A stretch of DNA of 64,000 nt. Origin: Streptomyces rugosispiralis. Lineage in GTDB: Bacteria > Actinomycetota > Actinomycetes > Streptomycetales > Streptomycetaceae. The position numbers were made by a program, and so were the translations under genes. Every line of letters starts with the position of its first letter. Within the stretch, counting starts at the first letter, position 1. The notes below the pieces were generated by a model, which saw only the letters and a program-made list of their open reading frames with translations, did no database searches and had not been told where the DNA came from. The stretch lies in assembly GCF_024505145.1 (NCBI RefSeq), contig NZ_JANIAA010000036.1, forward strand, positions 44,438-108,437, in the 5' to 3' direction. Below are positions 8,165-16,627 of this stretch, in pieces.

Positions 8165-10135
8165 GTGACCCCATACGAAGACCAGCCCACCATGCAGCTG
8201 CGCACGCTCGGGTCCGGCCCGGCCGACGGTCCGGGACGGCATCGGCGCCCCGGGCGGCCGCGTCCTTACGGCCGTCATCAGCCGAAGGCCACCCCGCAGC
8301 CCAAGGCCGCCCCGCACCTCCCCGACGAGTACCTGCCCGTAGACGCGGGGGACGGCGAGCCCAGCGGCGAGGGGGTCGCTCCGCGACTGGCCGCGCGGCA
8401 GGCGTTCCGCCGGTTCTGGCCGCTCACCAGGGGCGACCGGCGCTGGCTGGTGCTCATCTGCGCCTGTGTCATCGCCGCGGCGCTCGCCGAGACCGCCGCC
8501 GTCCTCCTCTTCTCCGATCTCACCGACAACGCCCTGCGGCAGGGCTCGCTCAGCGCCTTCTGGGTCCCCGCCGCACAGTGGCTCGCGGTCGCGGTGCTCG
8601 GCGCGGGCGTCGGCTATATGGGCAACTCGCTCGCCGTATGGACCGCGGAACGGTTCGTACTGCGGCTGCGCGCCCGGGTCTTCGCGCATGTGCAGGATCT
8701 GCCCCCGCACTTCTTCCAGCGCCACCGCCAGGGCGATCTGGTCGAACGGCTCACCGGGGACGTGGAGTCCATCGAGCAGATGGTGGTCTCCGGGGCGGTG
8801 AGCACCGTCTCCGCCGTCTTCAGCACGGTCTTCTTCTCCGTGGCCGCCTTCTGGCTGCGCTGGGACCTGGCGCTGGCCACCTTCGTCCTGGCGCCGCTGT
8901 TCTGGCTGGCCGCGCGGCGCTTCTCCGGGCGGATCGGCTCGGTCGCGCGGGACGAGCGGGTCGCGGACGGCGCGATCACCTCCGTCGTCGAGGAGTCGCT
9001 CGGCAACGTGGTGCTGACGCAGGCGTACCACCGTAAGGACGCCGAGGAGCGGCGGCTGGGCCGGGAGGCCGGTGCGTGGATGCGGGCGTCGGTGACCGGT
9101 GCCCGGATGAGCGAGCTGTACGAGCAGTTGGTCGAGGTCATCGAGACGCTGTGCGTGCTCGCCGTGATCGGGCTCGGCGCCTGGGAGATCTCCCAGGGCC
9201 GGATGACCATCGGCCAGTTGCTGGCCTTCGCCGCCTTCCTCGGCTACCTCTACCCGCCGATCCGCAACCTCGGACAGCTCGGTCTCACCCTTACGGCCGC
9301 CACCGCGGGCGCCGAGCGGCTGGCGGAGATCCTCGACGCCGAGCCCGCCGTGAGCGATCCGCCGCCGGGGGCCGCGGTGGCGCCGTGGCGGGTGCACGGC
9401 ACGGTGGAGTTCGACGGTGTCGGCTTCCGCTACCCCGGGGGCGACCGGCGCACCCTGGCCGGGGTCTCGTTCACCGCCCGGCCGGGTGAGTTCGTGCTGA
9501 TCACCGGGGCGAGCGGGGCGGGCAAGTCCACCGTCTCCAAGCTGCTGACCCGCTTCTACGACCCGGCGGAGGGGTTCGTACGGCTCGACGGAGTGCCGCT
9601 GTACGCGATGCCGCTGGGCTTTCTGCGGACCCATGTGACGCTGCTGCCGCAGGAGACGCTCATCCTGCGCGACACCATCCGCGAGAACATCGCCTGCGGC
9701 CGCCCCGGGGCCGCCGAGCACGAGATCGTCCGGGCGGCGCGGGACGCCGCCGCGCACGACTTCATCGCGGCGCTGCCCGAGGGCTACGACACCCGGATCG
9801 CCCCGCATACGGCCCGGCTGTCCGGCGGGCAGCTCCAGCGCGTCGCCATCGCCCGCGCGATGCTGCGCGACGCGCCCGTCCTGGTCCTGGACGAGCCCAC
9901 GACCGGTGTGGACGCGCTGGCCGCGCGGCGGGTCGTCCGGCCGCTGCGGCGGCTGATGTCCGGCCGCACCACGATCATGATCACCCACGATCTGAATCTG
10001 GCACCGGACGCGGACCGCATCCTGGTGCTGGACCACGGGCGGGTCGTGGAGACGGGCACGCATCACGAACTGCTGGCGCTGGGCGGGACGTACGCGCGGC
10101 TGCACGGTTCCTTGGGCGGCTCCCTGACCGGGTAG
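8165..10135 (+). CDS. ABC exporter, fused membrane and ATPase domains
   Basis: The GTG at 8165, preceded by GGGAGA, gives 656 residues. A TTG ten codons upstream is a weaker start. An unusual ~75-residue hydrophilic N-terminus rich in Pro, His, Arg and Lys comes first, then a six-helix ABC_membrane domain, then the ATPase with Walker A GASGAGKST, signature LSGGQLQRVAIARAM, Walker B VLVLDEPTTGVD and the His switch in ITHD. The family exports lipids, drugs or peptides as homodimers. The 42-residue cationic peptide gene just upstream is a candidate cargo, but this is inferred only from proximity. The gene is followed by a large repeat array. Confidence 0.92.
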   Translation: MTPYEDQPTMQLRTLGSGPADGPGRHRRPGRPRPYGRHQPKATPQPKAAPHLPDEYLPVDAGDGEPSGEGVAPRLAARQAFRRFWPLTRGDRRWLVLICACVIAAALAETAAVLLFSDLTDNALRQGSLSAFWVPAAQWLAVAVLGAGVGYMGNSLAVWTAERFVLRLRARVFAHVQDLPPHFFQRHRQGDLVERLTGDVESIEQMVVSGAVSTVSAVFSTVFFSVAAFWLRWDLALATFVLAPLFWLAARRFSGRIGSVARDERVADGAITSVVEESLGNVVLTQAYHRKDAEERRLGREAGAWMRASVTGARMSELYEQLVEVIETLCVLAVIGLGAWEISQGRMTIGQLLAFAAFLGYLYPPIRNLGQLGLTLTAATAGAERLAEILDAEPAVSDPPPGAAVAPWRVHGTVEFDGVGFRYPGGDRRTLAGVSFTARPGEFVLITGASGAGKSTVSKLLTRFYDPAEGFVRLDGVPLYAMPLGFLRTHVTLLPQETLILRDTIRENIACGRPGAAEHEIVRAARDAAAHDFIAALPEGYDTRIAPHTARLSGGQLQRVAIARAMLRDAPVLVLDEPTTGVDALAARRVVRPLRRLMSGRTTIMITHDLNLAPDADRILVLDHGRVVETGTHHELLALGGTYARLHGSLGGSLTG

Positions 10136-10174
10136 AGGAGTGTCCGGCGGATCGTGACGCCTGCGGCGGGCTGT

Positions 10175-10213
10175 CCCCTCCCCGCCCCTCCCCGAAACTG
10201 GGGCGCAGCCCCA
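10175..10213 (+). repeat. left 39-bp inverted repeat framing the 51-bp array
   Basis: This segment, beginning CCCCTCCCCGCCCCTCC, matches the reverse complement of 10736-10774 at 35 of 39 positions. The two copies enclose the tandem array. When transcribed, the arms could pair into a long stem behind the two convergent genes. It begins 39 bp after the exporter stop codon. Confidence 0.9.
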
Positions 10214-10280
10214 GGCCCCGTGCCGGGGCTTTGCCCCAGACCCCGGGCCAGGGCTCCGCCCCTGGACCCCTGGGTCGGGG

Positions 10281-10739
10281 GCGAAGCCCCCGCCTCCCAG
10301 CCCCTCCGGCGCTTGAGGAGCGGGACCTGGGACGGAACCCCCGCCTCCCAGCCCCTCCGGCGCTTGAGGAGCAGGACCTGGGGCGAAGCCCCCGCCTCCC
10401 AGCCCCTCCGGCGCTTGAGGAGCAGGACCTGGGGCGAAGCCCCCGCCTCCCAGCCCCTCCGGCGCTTGAGGAGCGGGGCCTCGGACGGAGCCCCCGCCTC
10501 CCAACCCCTCCGGCGCTTAAGGAGCGGGGCCTCGGACGGAGCCCCCGCCTCCCAACCCCTCCGGCGCTTGAGGAGCGGGACCTGGGGCGAAGCCCCCGCC
10601 TCCCAACCCCTCCGGCGCTTGAGGAGCAGGGCCTCGGGCGGAGCCCCCGCCTCCCAGCCCCTCCGGCGCTTGAGGAGCGGGACCTGGGGCGAAGCCCCCG
10701 CCTCCCAGCCCCTCCGGCGCTTGAGGAGCGGGGCTTGGG
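10281..10739. repeat. nine tandem 51-bp repeats
   Basis: The core CCGGCGCTTGAGGAGC recurs at 10306, 10357, 10408, 10459, 10510, 10561, 10612, 10663 and 10714, always exactly 51 bp apart. The copies differ at a few places (GACCTGGGGCG against GCCTCGGACGG, CCCAG against CCCAA, one TTAAGG). The array fills most of the 703-bp gap between the convergent exporter and kinase genes. Because 51 is divisible by three, several frames stay open through it, but the 17-residue periodic peptides they give have no ribosome site and look like artefacts. Single copies of similar sequence are common between Streptomyces genes. A nine-fold exact-period array is not something I have seen described. Confidence 0.97.
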
Positions 10740-10774
10740 GCGGAGCCCCAGTTTCGGGAAGGGGCGGGGAGGGG
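10736..10774 (-). repeat. right 39-bp inverted repeat framing the 51-bp array
   Basis: This is the reverse-complement partner of 10175-10213 with four mismatches. It ends 64 bp from the stop codon of the convergent kinase gene. The segment 10775-10838 between them holds short CGGACCGGACCCGCGCC repeats and no gene. Confidence 0.9.
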
Positions 10775-10838
10775 AAAGACCCGGACCAGGCCGGACCGGA
10801 CCCGCGCCGGACCGGACCCGCGCCGGATGGGCCCGCGC

Positions 10839-12260
10839 TCAGCCCAGGTCGATCTCCGGCGGAGCCGTAGGCGCGCCCGGCAGTCTGAGCCAGGCCACCG
10901 TGCCGCCGCCCGGGGCCGGTTCCAGCCCCACCTGGCCGCCCGACTGCTGAACCGTACGGGCCACGATCGACAGGCCGAGGCCCGAGCCGGGCATGCTGCG
11001 TGCGGACGGGGAGCGCCAGAAGCGCTCGAAGACATGCGGCAGTTCCTCGGCGGGGATGCCGGGGCCATGGTCCCGCACCCGTACCTCTCCGCTTCTGAGG
11101 ACGACGTCGATCACACCACCCGAAGGGCTGAACTTCACGGCGTTGTCGAGCAGATTGACCAGCGCCCGCTCCAAGGCGGTCGCCTCGCCGCGGACGTACC
11201 AGGACTCGATCGAGGCGTTGATGGTGAGATGGGCGCCGCGCAGCCGGGCCCGCTCCAGGGCCGTCCGCGCCACCTCGTGCAGGGCGACCACCTGCGGGGG
11301 TCCGCTGCCGGGCACGGCGTCGGGGCGGGACAGTTCCTGAAGGTCGCCGATCAGCGCCGCGAGTTCGGTCATCTGCGCCTTGACGCTCCCCATGAGCGCC
11401 TTACGGTCGGCGGGCGGCAGCGCACGCCCGGTCTCCTCGCTGCGCGCGAGCAGCTCGATATTGGTCCGCAGCGAGGTCAGCGGGGTGCGCAGCTCATGCC
11501 CGGCGTCCGCGATCAGCTGCTGCTGACGGTCGCGGGAGGAGGCGAGGGCCGCCGTCATGGAGTTGAACGACCGGGACAGCCGGGCGATCTCGTCATCGCC
11601 CTCCGTGGGGATGCGCACGGCCAGGTCCTCGGTGCGGGCCACATGCTCGACCGCATCGGTCAGCCGGTCCACGGGCTTGAGCCCGGTTCTGGCGATCCAC
11701 AGGCCCGCCGCTCCCGCGCCGACGACGCCGACCCCGGCGACGAGGGCGAGGACCAGCGCGAGCGTGCCCAGCGGATGCGCGACCTCACTCAGCGGGCGCG
11801 CCATGGAGACGGCGATCCCGCGCGGCAGCGGGCTGCCGGGGCCGGAGGCCGGCCGGTAGGTGAACACCCGCATGTCCTCGCCGCCCGCGCCCGTCGCGTC
11901 ATGCAGCGCGCTCGGCCGCTGCCCGACGGCCACGGCCACATCGGCGGTGGTCACCGGCAGCTTGGTCGCCCCGGGCTGGGTGCAGCGGCTCCCGTCGGCC
12001 AGCACGATCTGCACGGAGTACGAGCCGAGGGCGTGCGGGGTGCGGTCGTTGGCGCCGTCGGGGCTCTGGCACGCCTCCATGATGCTCAGCACATTGCGCT
12101 CGTCCACCGTGACATTGCGCAGGGACGAGTCGAGTTGGGCGCTGAGCTGCTCCCGGACGATCAGCCAGGACGCGAACGCGGACACCGCCACCGCGACCGC
12201 GACCGCCACGGCGGTCAGCAGGGCCAGCCGCGAGCGCAGCGGCAGTCTGCGGAACCTCAC
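10839..12260 (-). CDS. MprB-like sensor histidine kinase
   Basis: This is a 473-residue kinase. Transmembrane segments at about 12-34 and 165-189 enclose a ~130-residue extracytoplasmic sensor. HAMP follows, then the H box ADAGHELRTPLTSL with His255, the N box LVNLLDNAVKFSP, and the G boxes DHGPGIP and GSGLGLSIV. The GTG start overlaps the regulator stop codon by four bases. The regulator's sequence and the HtrA-type protease gene directly upstream resemble the mycobacterial mprA-mprB-pepD cluster, which responds to envelope stress. Here the protease comes first and not last. A role in sensing misfolded exported proteins is inferred from that parallel. Confidence 0.92.
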   Translation of the reverse strand: MRFRRLPLRSRLALLTAVAVAVAVAVSAFASWLIVREQLSAQLDSSLRNVTVDERNVLSIMEACQSPDGANDRTPHALGSYSVQIVLADGSRCTQPGATKLPVTTADVAVAVGQRPSALHDATGAGGEDMRVFTYRPASGPGSPLPRGIAVSMARPLSEVAHPLGTLALVLALVAGVGVVGAGAAGLWIARTGLKPVDRLTDAVEHVARTEDLAVRIPTEGDDEIARLSRSFNSMTAALASSRDRQQQLIADAGHELRTPLTSLRTNIELLARSEETGRALPPADRKALMGSVKAQMTELAALIGDLQELSRPDAVPGSGPPQVVALHEVARTALERARLRGAHLTINASIESWYVRGEATALERALVNLLDNAVKFSPSGGVIDVVLRSGEVRVRDHGPGIPAEELPHVFERFWRSPSARSMPGSGLGLSIVARTVQQSGGQVGLEPAPGGGTVAWLRLPGAPTAPPEIDLG

Positions 12261-12997
12261 GAGGGCTCGCCCTCCGCGGGCCGCAGGACGTACCCCACCC
12301 CGCGCACGGTGTGCACGAGCCGCGGCTCGCCGCCCGCCTCGGTCTTACGGCGCAGATACATCACGTACACGTCCAGCGAGTTGGACGACGGCTCGAAGTC
12401 GAAGCCCCACACCGCCTTGAGGATCTGCTCACGGGTGAGCACCTGGCGGGGGTGGGCCAGGAACATCTCCAGCAGGGTGAACTCGGTCCGGGTCAGTTCG
12501 ACGCGGCGTGCGCCGCGGACGACCTCGCGGGTCGTCAGGTCCATCCGCAGATCGCCGAAGGCCAGTACGTCCCCCTCGGGCAGCGCCGCGCCCTGCTGGG
12601 CGGCGTAGGAGCTGCGGCGCAGCAGGGCGCGGATACGGGCCAGCAGTTCGTCGAGTTCGAAGGGTTTGACGAGGTAGTCGTCGGCGCCCGCGTCGAGTCC
12701 GGTGACCCGGTCGCCGACCGTGTCCCGCGCGGTGAGCATGAGGATCGGCAGCGTCACCCCGGTGGCGCGCAGCCGCCGCGCGGCGGTCAGCCCGTCCATC
12801 CGGGGCATCAGCACATCGAGCACGATCAGCTCGGGGTCGTAGGAGCCGACCTTGTCCAGCGCGTCCAGTCCGTCCACGGCGGTCTCGGTCGCGTAGCCCT
12901 CGAAGACGAGGCTGCGCTGAAGGGCTTCCCGGACGGCCGGCTCGTCGTCGACGATCAGGATGCGGGCCGGCTGATCGCCGTGGTCGGCGGGGCTCAT
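12257..12997 (-). CDS. MprA-like OmpR-family response regulator
   Basis: The 246-residue regulator has a receiver with D17/D18, phospho-acceptor Asp61 (LIVLDVLMPRMDG) and KPFELDELLARI. A winged helix follows (ELTRTEFTLLEMFLAHPRQVLTR and SLDVYVMYLRRKTEAGG). The phrases SLDVYVMYLRRK and VRGVGYVLR are close to mycobacterial MprA and its actinobacterial relatives. It is translationally coupled to the kinase downstream and lies 88 bp from the protease stop. It probably controls this protease gene and itself. Confidence 0.93.
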   Translation of the reverse strand: MSPADHGDQPARILIVDDEPAVREALQRSLVFEGYATETAVDGLDALDKVGSYDPELIVLDVLMPRMDGLTAARRLRATGVTLPILMLTARDTVGDRVTGLDAGADDYLVKPFELDELLARIRALLRRSSYAAQQGAALPEGDVLAFGDLRMDLTTREVVRGARRVELTRTEFTLLEMFLAHPRQVLTREQILKAVWGFDFEPSSNSLDVYVMYLRRKTEAGGEPRLVHTVRGVGYVLRPAEGEPS

Positions 12998-13085
12998 GGG
13001 GCGGTTTCCTTATGAGGCGGTGACGGTGGGGCGGGGAGGTGGCCGCGACGGGCTGTGCGGCGCTGCTGCCAGCCTCGCACGTCCA

Positions 13086-14210
13086 TCACGTGTTGCTGTC
13101 ACTTCCGCCCGCGCGGAGGGAGGCGAGATCGGACTTGACGGTGTTGATCGGGATCGAGAAGCCGAGGCCCACGCTGCCCGCGTCGCCGGAGCTCTGGCCC
13201 GAGGCCGAGGAGTACATCGCGGAGTTGATGCCGATGATCTGGCCGCTCATGTTGATCAGCGCGCCGCCGGAGTTGCCGGGGTTGAGCGAGGCGTCGGTCT
13301 GGATGGCCTTGTAGGTGGTGGTCGAGGAGCCGACGTCGCCGTTGTACCGGCCGCCGCCGAACTCGAACGGCCACTGCCCGCCGCCGGGCCCCTGACCGCC
13401 CTGGCCCTGGCCCTGATCCGTGGAGACGGTGACGTCACGGTCGAGCGCGGAGACGATGCCGCTGGTGACGGTGCCGGTGAGGCCCTCGGGCGAGCCGATG
13501 GCCACGACCTGGTCGCCCACCGTGACCTTGCTGGAGTCGCCGAGCGACGCGGGCTTCAGCCCGCTCGCGCCCTCCACCTTGATCAGGGCGAGGTCCTTCT
13601 TGCTGTCGGTGCCGACGACCGTCGCGGTCTTCTTGCTGCCGTCGCTGAAGGTCACCTTGATCGCGTCGGCGCCGGAGACCACGTGGTTGTTGGTGATGAT
13701 CTCGCCGCCGCTGGTGATGACCACGCCGGAGCCGGTGGACTGACCGCTGGTGCCACCGGCGCTGACCTCCACGATGCTGGGGCTGACGGCCGCCGCGACG
13801 GCCGAAACCCCGCTGTGGCTGGTGGAGTTGGCGTTGACCACGGGGGTGGAGATCGTGGTGTCGGACTTCTGGGTGGCGTGGGTGACCAGCGCGGCCGCCC
13901 CGCCGCCCACGAGCGCCGAGACCGCCGCCACGGCCGCGATCAGCACGACCGGCCGTGAGGCCCGCGCCCTGCGCCGCCCCCCGCCCCCGTGCGCCCCCTC
14001 ACTCGCGAACGCGCCGCCGTCCTCCCCCGCGCCGCCGCCACTGCCGCTGCCGCCACTGCCGCTGCCGTCACCCGGCCATACGGTCACCCCGGACGGCGTG
14101 GTGACCGGCTGCTGAGGCTGGTACGCGGGCGGATCGGGGTACCCCGCACCGCCACCGTACGCGTAGGGATAGGGCTCGTCTGCGCCGCTGCGGCGTGTGC
14201 TGTCCGTCAT
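13086..14210 (-). CDS. membrane-anchored trypsin-like serine protease (S1C/HtrA type) without PDZ domain
   Basis: This is a 374-residue protein. A Pro/Gly/Tyr-rich cytosolic N-terminus (1-85) is followed by one membrane anchor (about 87-109) and an extracytoplasmic protease. The catalytic triad is His176 (TNNHVV), Asp206 (KDLALIKV) and Ser314 (NPGNSGGAL). A Gly/Gln-rich insert (267-295) interrupts the barrel. The chain stops about ten residues after the protease fold (ASLRAGGSDSNT), so the C-terminal PDZ domain found in PepD and most HtrA proteins is absent. Without it, substrate recognition and activation should differ. The gene lies upstream of the MprAB-like pair and points to an envelope quality-control unit. 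Confidence 0.92.
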   Translation of the reverse strand: MTDSTRRSGADEPYPYAYGGGAGYPDPPAYQPQQPVTTPSGVTVWPGDGSGSGGSGSGGGAGEDGGAFASEGAHGGGGRRRARASRPVVLIAAVAAVSALVGGGAAALVTHATQKSDTTISTPVVNANSTSHSGVSAVAAAVSPSIVEVSAGGTSGQSTGSGVVITSGGEIITNNHVVSGADAIKVTFSDGSKKTATVVGTDSKKDLALIKVEGASGLKPASLGDSSKVTVGDQVVAIGSPEGLTGTVTSGIVSALDRDVTVSTDQGQGQGGQGPGGGQWPFEFGGGRYNGDVGSSTTTYKAIQTDASLNPGNSGGALINMSGQIIGINSAMYSSASGQSSGDAGSVGLGFSIPINTVKSDLASLRAGGSDSNT

Positions 14211-14322
14211 GTCTATGACTGTGCGGCCGGAGTATGAGAGTCAGCTGAGGGCCCGCTGAGAACCCCGCCAGAAGTCGGTATGCCCGACATAAGGGGAGCC
14301 GCCGCAGGGGTGCCGCCGCGGG

Positions 14323-14640
14323 TCAGCCGCGCACCGCGGCCAGGCACTCGTCGTACAGGTCCAGGATGTCGCCCTTACCGTCGTTGTCGACCCATGCCAT
14401 CGACGCGGCGTCCAGGCACGCGAACGCCGTCGCGAGCACCGCGCGGGCCCTCGGATCCGCACTGCCGACGGTGACGCCCATCCGCGCCTCGACGAGCGGC
14501 AGCAGCTCCTCCTGGAACCGCAGTCGCTTTTCGAGCCAACCGGCACGCAGCGAGGCGGTGTTGTGCAGGAGGCGGAACCGCTCCAGGGCCTGTTCCCGGC
14601 TGTCGTGCAGGGCCAGTACGGCGGCGACCCCCGCGCGCAG
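14323..14640 (-). pseudogene. TetR-family regulator, C-terminal fragment
   Basis: The minus strand stays open from about 14640 to a stop at 14323. It encodes REQALERFRLLHNTASLR, RLRFQEELLPLVEARMGV and DPRARAVLATAFACLDAAS, which is the usual ligand-domain and C-terminus of TetR proteins, including the short DLYDECLAAVRG end. The N-terminal helix-turn-helix and any start codon are missing. At 14640 the sequence switches to an unrelated fragment read on the other strand. This looks like a remnant left by a deletion or rearrangement. Confidence 0.7.
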
Positions 14641-14717
14641 ACACCGGCTTCGGCGGGCTGTTCACCGGCGACAACCTCACCGTCTCCGGCGGCATCGGCG
14701 TTCACTCCCGCCCTTGA
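14640..14717 (+). pseudogene. C-terminal fragment of an unidentified protein
   Basis: A plus-strand frame without a start encodes DTGFGGLFTGDNLTVSGGIG, a few more residues and a stop. The composition looks like a genuine exported or membrane protein end. It begins exactly where the opposing TetR fragment ends, which suggests that both are debris at a recombination joint. The stop codon lies within a 21-bp direct repeat (GTTCACTCCCG at 14700 and 14721). I do not recognise the family. Confidence 0.35.
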
Positions 14718-14768
14718 GGCGTTCACTCCCGGCCCTGACGAGCGGAAGCGCGAAGCGCCAGAAGGACC

Positions 14769-15791
14769 CTAGGCGCAGCCGCAGGAGTGGCGGACCACCA
14801 GTGCCGAGGGGAACTGCCTGACCCGTTCGCGGCGGGAGCCGGAGAGGCGGACGCCGTCGTCCAGGACCAGGTCGACCGCGGCGCGTGCCATCGCGGGGCG
14901 GTCGGAGCCGACCGTGGTCAGCGGGGGGTCGGTGAGGTGGGCTTCCTTCACATCGTCGAAGCCGGCCACCGCCAACTCCCCGGGGACATCGAGCCGCAGC
15001 TCACGCGCCGCCCGCAACACCCCGAACGCCTGGTCGTCGGTGGCGCAGAAGATGGCCGGGGGCCGGTCGGGCCCGGCGAGCAGATCGAGGGCGACCTTAT
15101 AGGCGTCGTAGCGGTTGTAAGGGGCCTGGAAGAGCCGCCCGTCCGTCGGCCGACCGGCCTCGTGCATCGCCCGGCGCCAGCCCTCCACGTGGTCGGTGAC
15201 CGGGTCGCCGACGGTCGGGGTTATCTCGGTGCCGCCGAGGCAGGCCACATAGTCATGGCCGTGCTCCAGCAGATGCCGCACCGCGAGTTGCGCGCCGCCG
15301 ACGTCGTCCAGCACCACCGCCACGTCGTCGATCGCCTCGGGCCGCTCGTGCAGCAGCACCACCCGGGCGTCCCACGCCTCGATCTCCGCCGCCGCGTTCT
15401 CGCTCGGGCCCTGGCTGATAAGGATCAGCCCGGACACCCGCATCCCCAGGAAGGCGCGCAGATAGTGCACCTCGCGCTCGTCCAGGTAGTCCGAGTTGCC
15501 GACCAGCACCATCTTTCCGCGCTCGGCGGCCGCCTGCTCGACGGCGTGCGCCATCTCCGCGAAGAACGGCTGCCGGGCGTCCGGAACGATCAGCCCTATG
15601 AGATCGGTCCGGCGGCTCGCCATCGCCTGCGCGACCCGGTCCGGCCGGTAGCCGAGCTCCTTGATCGCGGCGAGCACCCGCTCGCGCGTGGCCGGGGCGA
15701 CCGGCCGGGGTCCGTTATTGATGACGTAACTGACGACCGCGGTCGACGTTCCCGCAAGCCTTGCCACATCATCCCGCGTCACCTTGGCCAC
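14769..15791 (-). CDS. LacI-family transcriptional regulator
   Basis: The 340-residue regulator has the N-terminal LacI helix-turn-helix (VTRDDVARLAGTSTAVVSYV) and the hinge helix ending YRPDRVAQAMASRRTDLIG. A periplasmic-binding-like sensor domain follows (LIVPDARQPFFAEMAHAVE and IFCATDDQAFGVLRAARELRLDVPGELAVAGFDD). The C-terminus RHSCGCA is unusual in having two cysteines. It lies 23 bp after glnR on the same strand and may be cotranscribed with it. A LacI gene beside glnR is a known Streptomyces arrangement. The effector sugar is not evident, because no sugar transport genes are adjacent. Confidence 0.93.
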   Translation of the reverse strand: MAKVTRDDVARLAGTSTAVVSYVINNGPRPVAPATRERVLAAIKELGYRPDRVAQAMASRRTDLIGLIVPDARQPFFAEMAHAVEQAAAERGKMVLVGNSDYLDEREVHYLRAFLGMRVSGLILISQGPSENAAAEIEAWDARVVLLHERPEAIDDVAVVLDDVGGAQLAVRHLLEHGHDYVACLGGTEITPTVGDPVTDHVEGWRRAMHEAGRPTDGRLFQAPYNRYDAYKVALDLLAGPDRPPAIFCATDDQAFGVLRAARELRLDVPGELAVAGFDDVKEAHLTDPPLTTVGSDRPAMARAAVDLVLDDGVRLSGSRRERVRQFPSALVVRHSCGCA

Positions 15792-15814
15792 GCGCGAAGT
15801 CTACGCGGGTCCAG

Positions 15815-16627
15815 CTAGCTGTTGGCCGGTCGTGCGGCAGCGGGCCTCGCCGCGGAGCCGGCCGCGCCGTCGGGCTGCTCGCCCCGCGCCGCGCCGCCCG
15901 CCCCGGCGCCCCGCGCCGCCGCCTTGGCCCGGGCCTCCTCCGCGGCGCGCTCCACCTTCTCCGGCGCGACGAAGCGGTAGCCCACGTTCCGCACCGTGCC
16001 GATCAGGGACTCGTGCTCCGGGCCCAGCTTGGCGCGCAGCCGCCGGACGTGGACGTCCACGGTGCGGGTGCCGCCGAAGTAGTCGTAGCCCCAGACCTCC
16101 TGGAGCAGCTGCGCCCGGGTGAAGACCCGGCCGGGGTGCTGGGCGAGGTACTTCAGCAGCTCGAACTCCTTGAATGTGAGATCGAGCACACGCCCCTTGA
16201 GCTTGGCGCTGTAGGTGGCCTCGTCGACCGACAGATCGCCGTTGCGGATCTCCATCGGGCTGTCGTCGGTGGTGATCTGCTGACGGCCCATGGCCAGCCG
16301 CAGCCGGGCCTCGACCTCCGCCGGGCCCGCGGTGTCCAGCAGGACGTCGTCGACGCCCCAGTCGGCGGTGACGGCCGCGAGCCCGCCCTCGGTCACCACC
16401 AGGATCAGCGGACAGCCGGGGCCGGTGGACCGCAGCAGCTGGCACAGGCTGCGCACCTGCGGAAGATCGCGGCGGCCGTCGATCAGGATGACGTCGGCGC
16501 CCGGGGTGTCCACCAGGGCGGGACCCTCGGCGGGGGCCACCCGCACGCTGTGCAGTAGCAGGCCGAGGGCGGGGAGCACCTCCGTCGAGGGCTGGAGTGC
16601 GTTGGTCAGCAGCAGGAGGGAACTCAT
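15815..16627 (-). CDS. glnR: GlnR, global nitrogen-response regulator
   Basis: The 270-residue protein matches the Streptomyces GlnR sequence I know, from the opening MSSLLLLTNALQPSTEVLP through the winged helix (KEFELLKYLAQHPGRVFTRAQLL and VDVHVRRLRAKLGPEHESLIG). GlnR is an orphan OmpR-type regulator that activates glnA, glnII, amtB and nitrate/nitrite genes when nitrogen is low. Its receiver keeps one Asp (VILIDGRRD) but lacks the full acidic pocket, in line with phosphorylation-independent dimerisation. The Ala/Arg-rich C-terminal ~45 residues are variable. A short ORF overlaps its start codon, and glnR's own ribosome site is weak. Confidence 0.97.
   Translation of the reverse strand: MSSLLLLTNALQPSTEVLPALGLLLHSVRVAPAEGPALVDTPGADVILIDGRRDLPQVRSLCQLLRSTGPGCPLILVVTEGGLAAVTADWGVDDVLLDTAGPAEVEARLRLAMGRQQITTDDSPMEIRNGDLSVDEATYSAKLKGRVLDLTFKEFELLKYLAQHPGRVFTRAQLLQEVWGYDYFGGTRTVDVHVRRLRAKLGPEHESLIGTVRNVGYRFVAPEKVERAAEEARAKAAARGAGAGGAARGEQPDGAAGSAARPAAARPANS

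Noticed and set aside
7589..10504. A 971-codon open frame on the minus strand
   Set aside because: It runs antisense through the FtsX permease, the exporter gene and into the 51-bp repeats, has no ribosome site, and its protein is periodic or Arg/Gly/Pro-rich as expected of a GC-rich shadow frame.
10281..10739. CRISPR array
   Set aside because: The repeats are head-to-tail without unique spacers, and no cas genes are present.
10154..10950. Two long plus-strand frames through the 51-bp array encoding 17-residue repeats
   Set aside because: The frames are open because 51 is a multiple of three. No ribosome site or non-repeat domain is present, so I treat them as non-coding.
14241..14726. 161-codon minus-strand frame over the TetR fragment
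   Set aside because: Its translation is Cys/Arg/Pro-rich noise. The TetR similarity is in another frame of the same strand.
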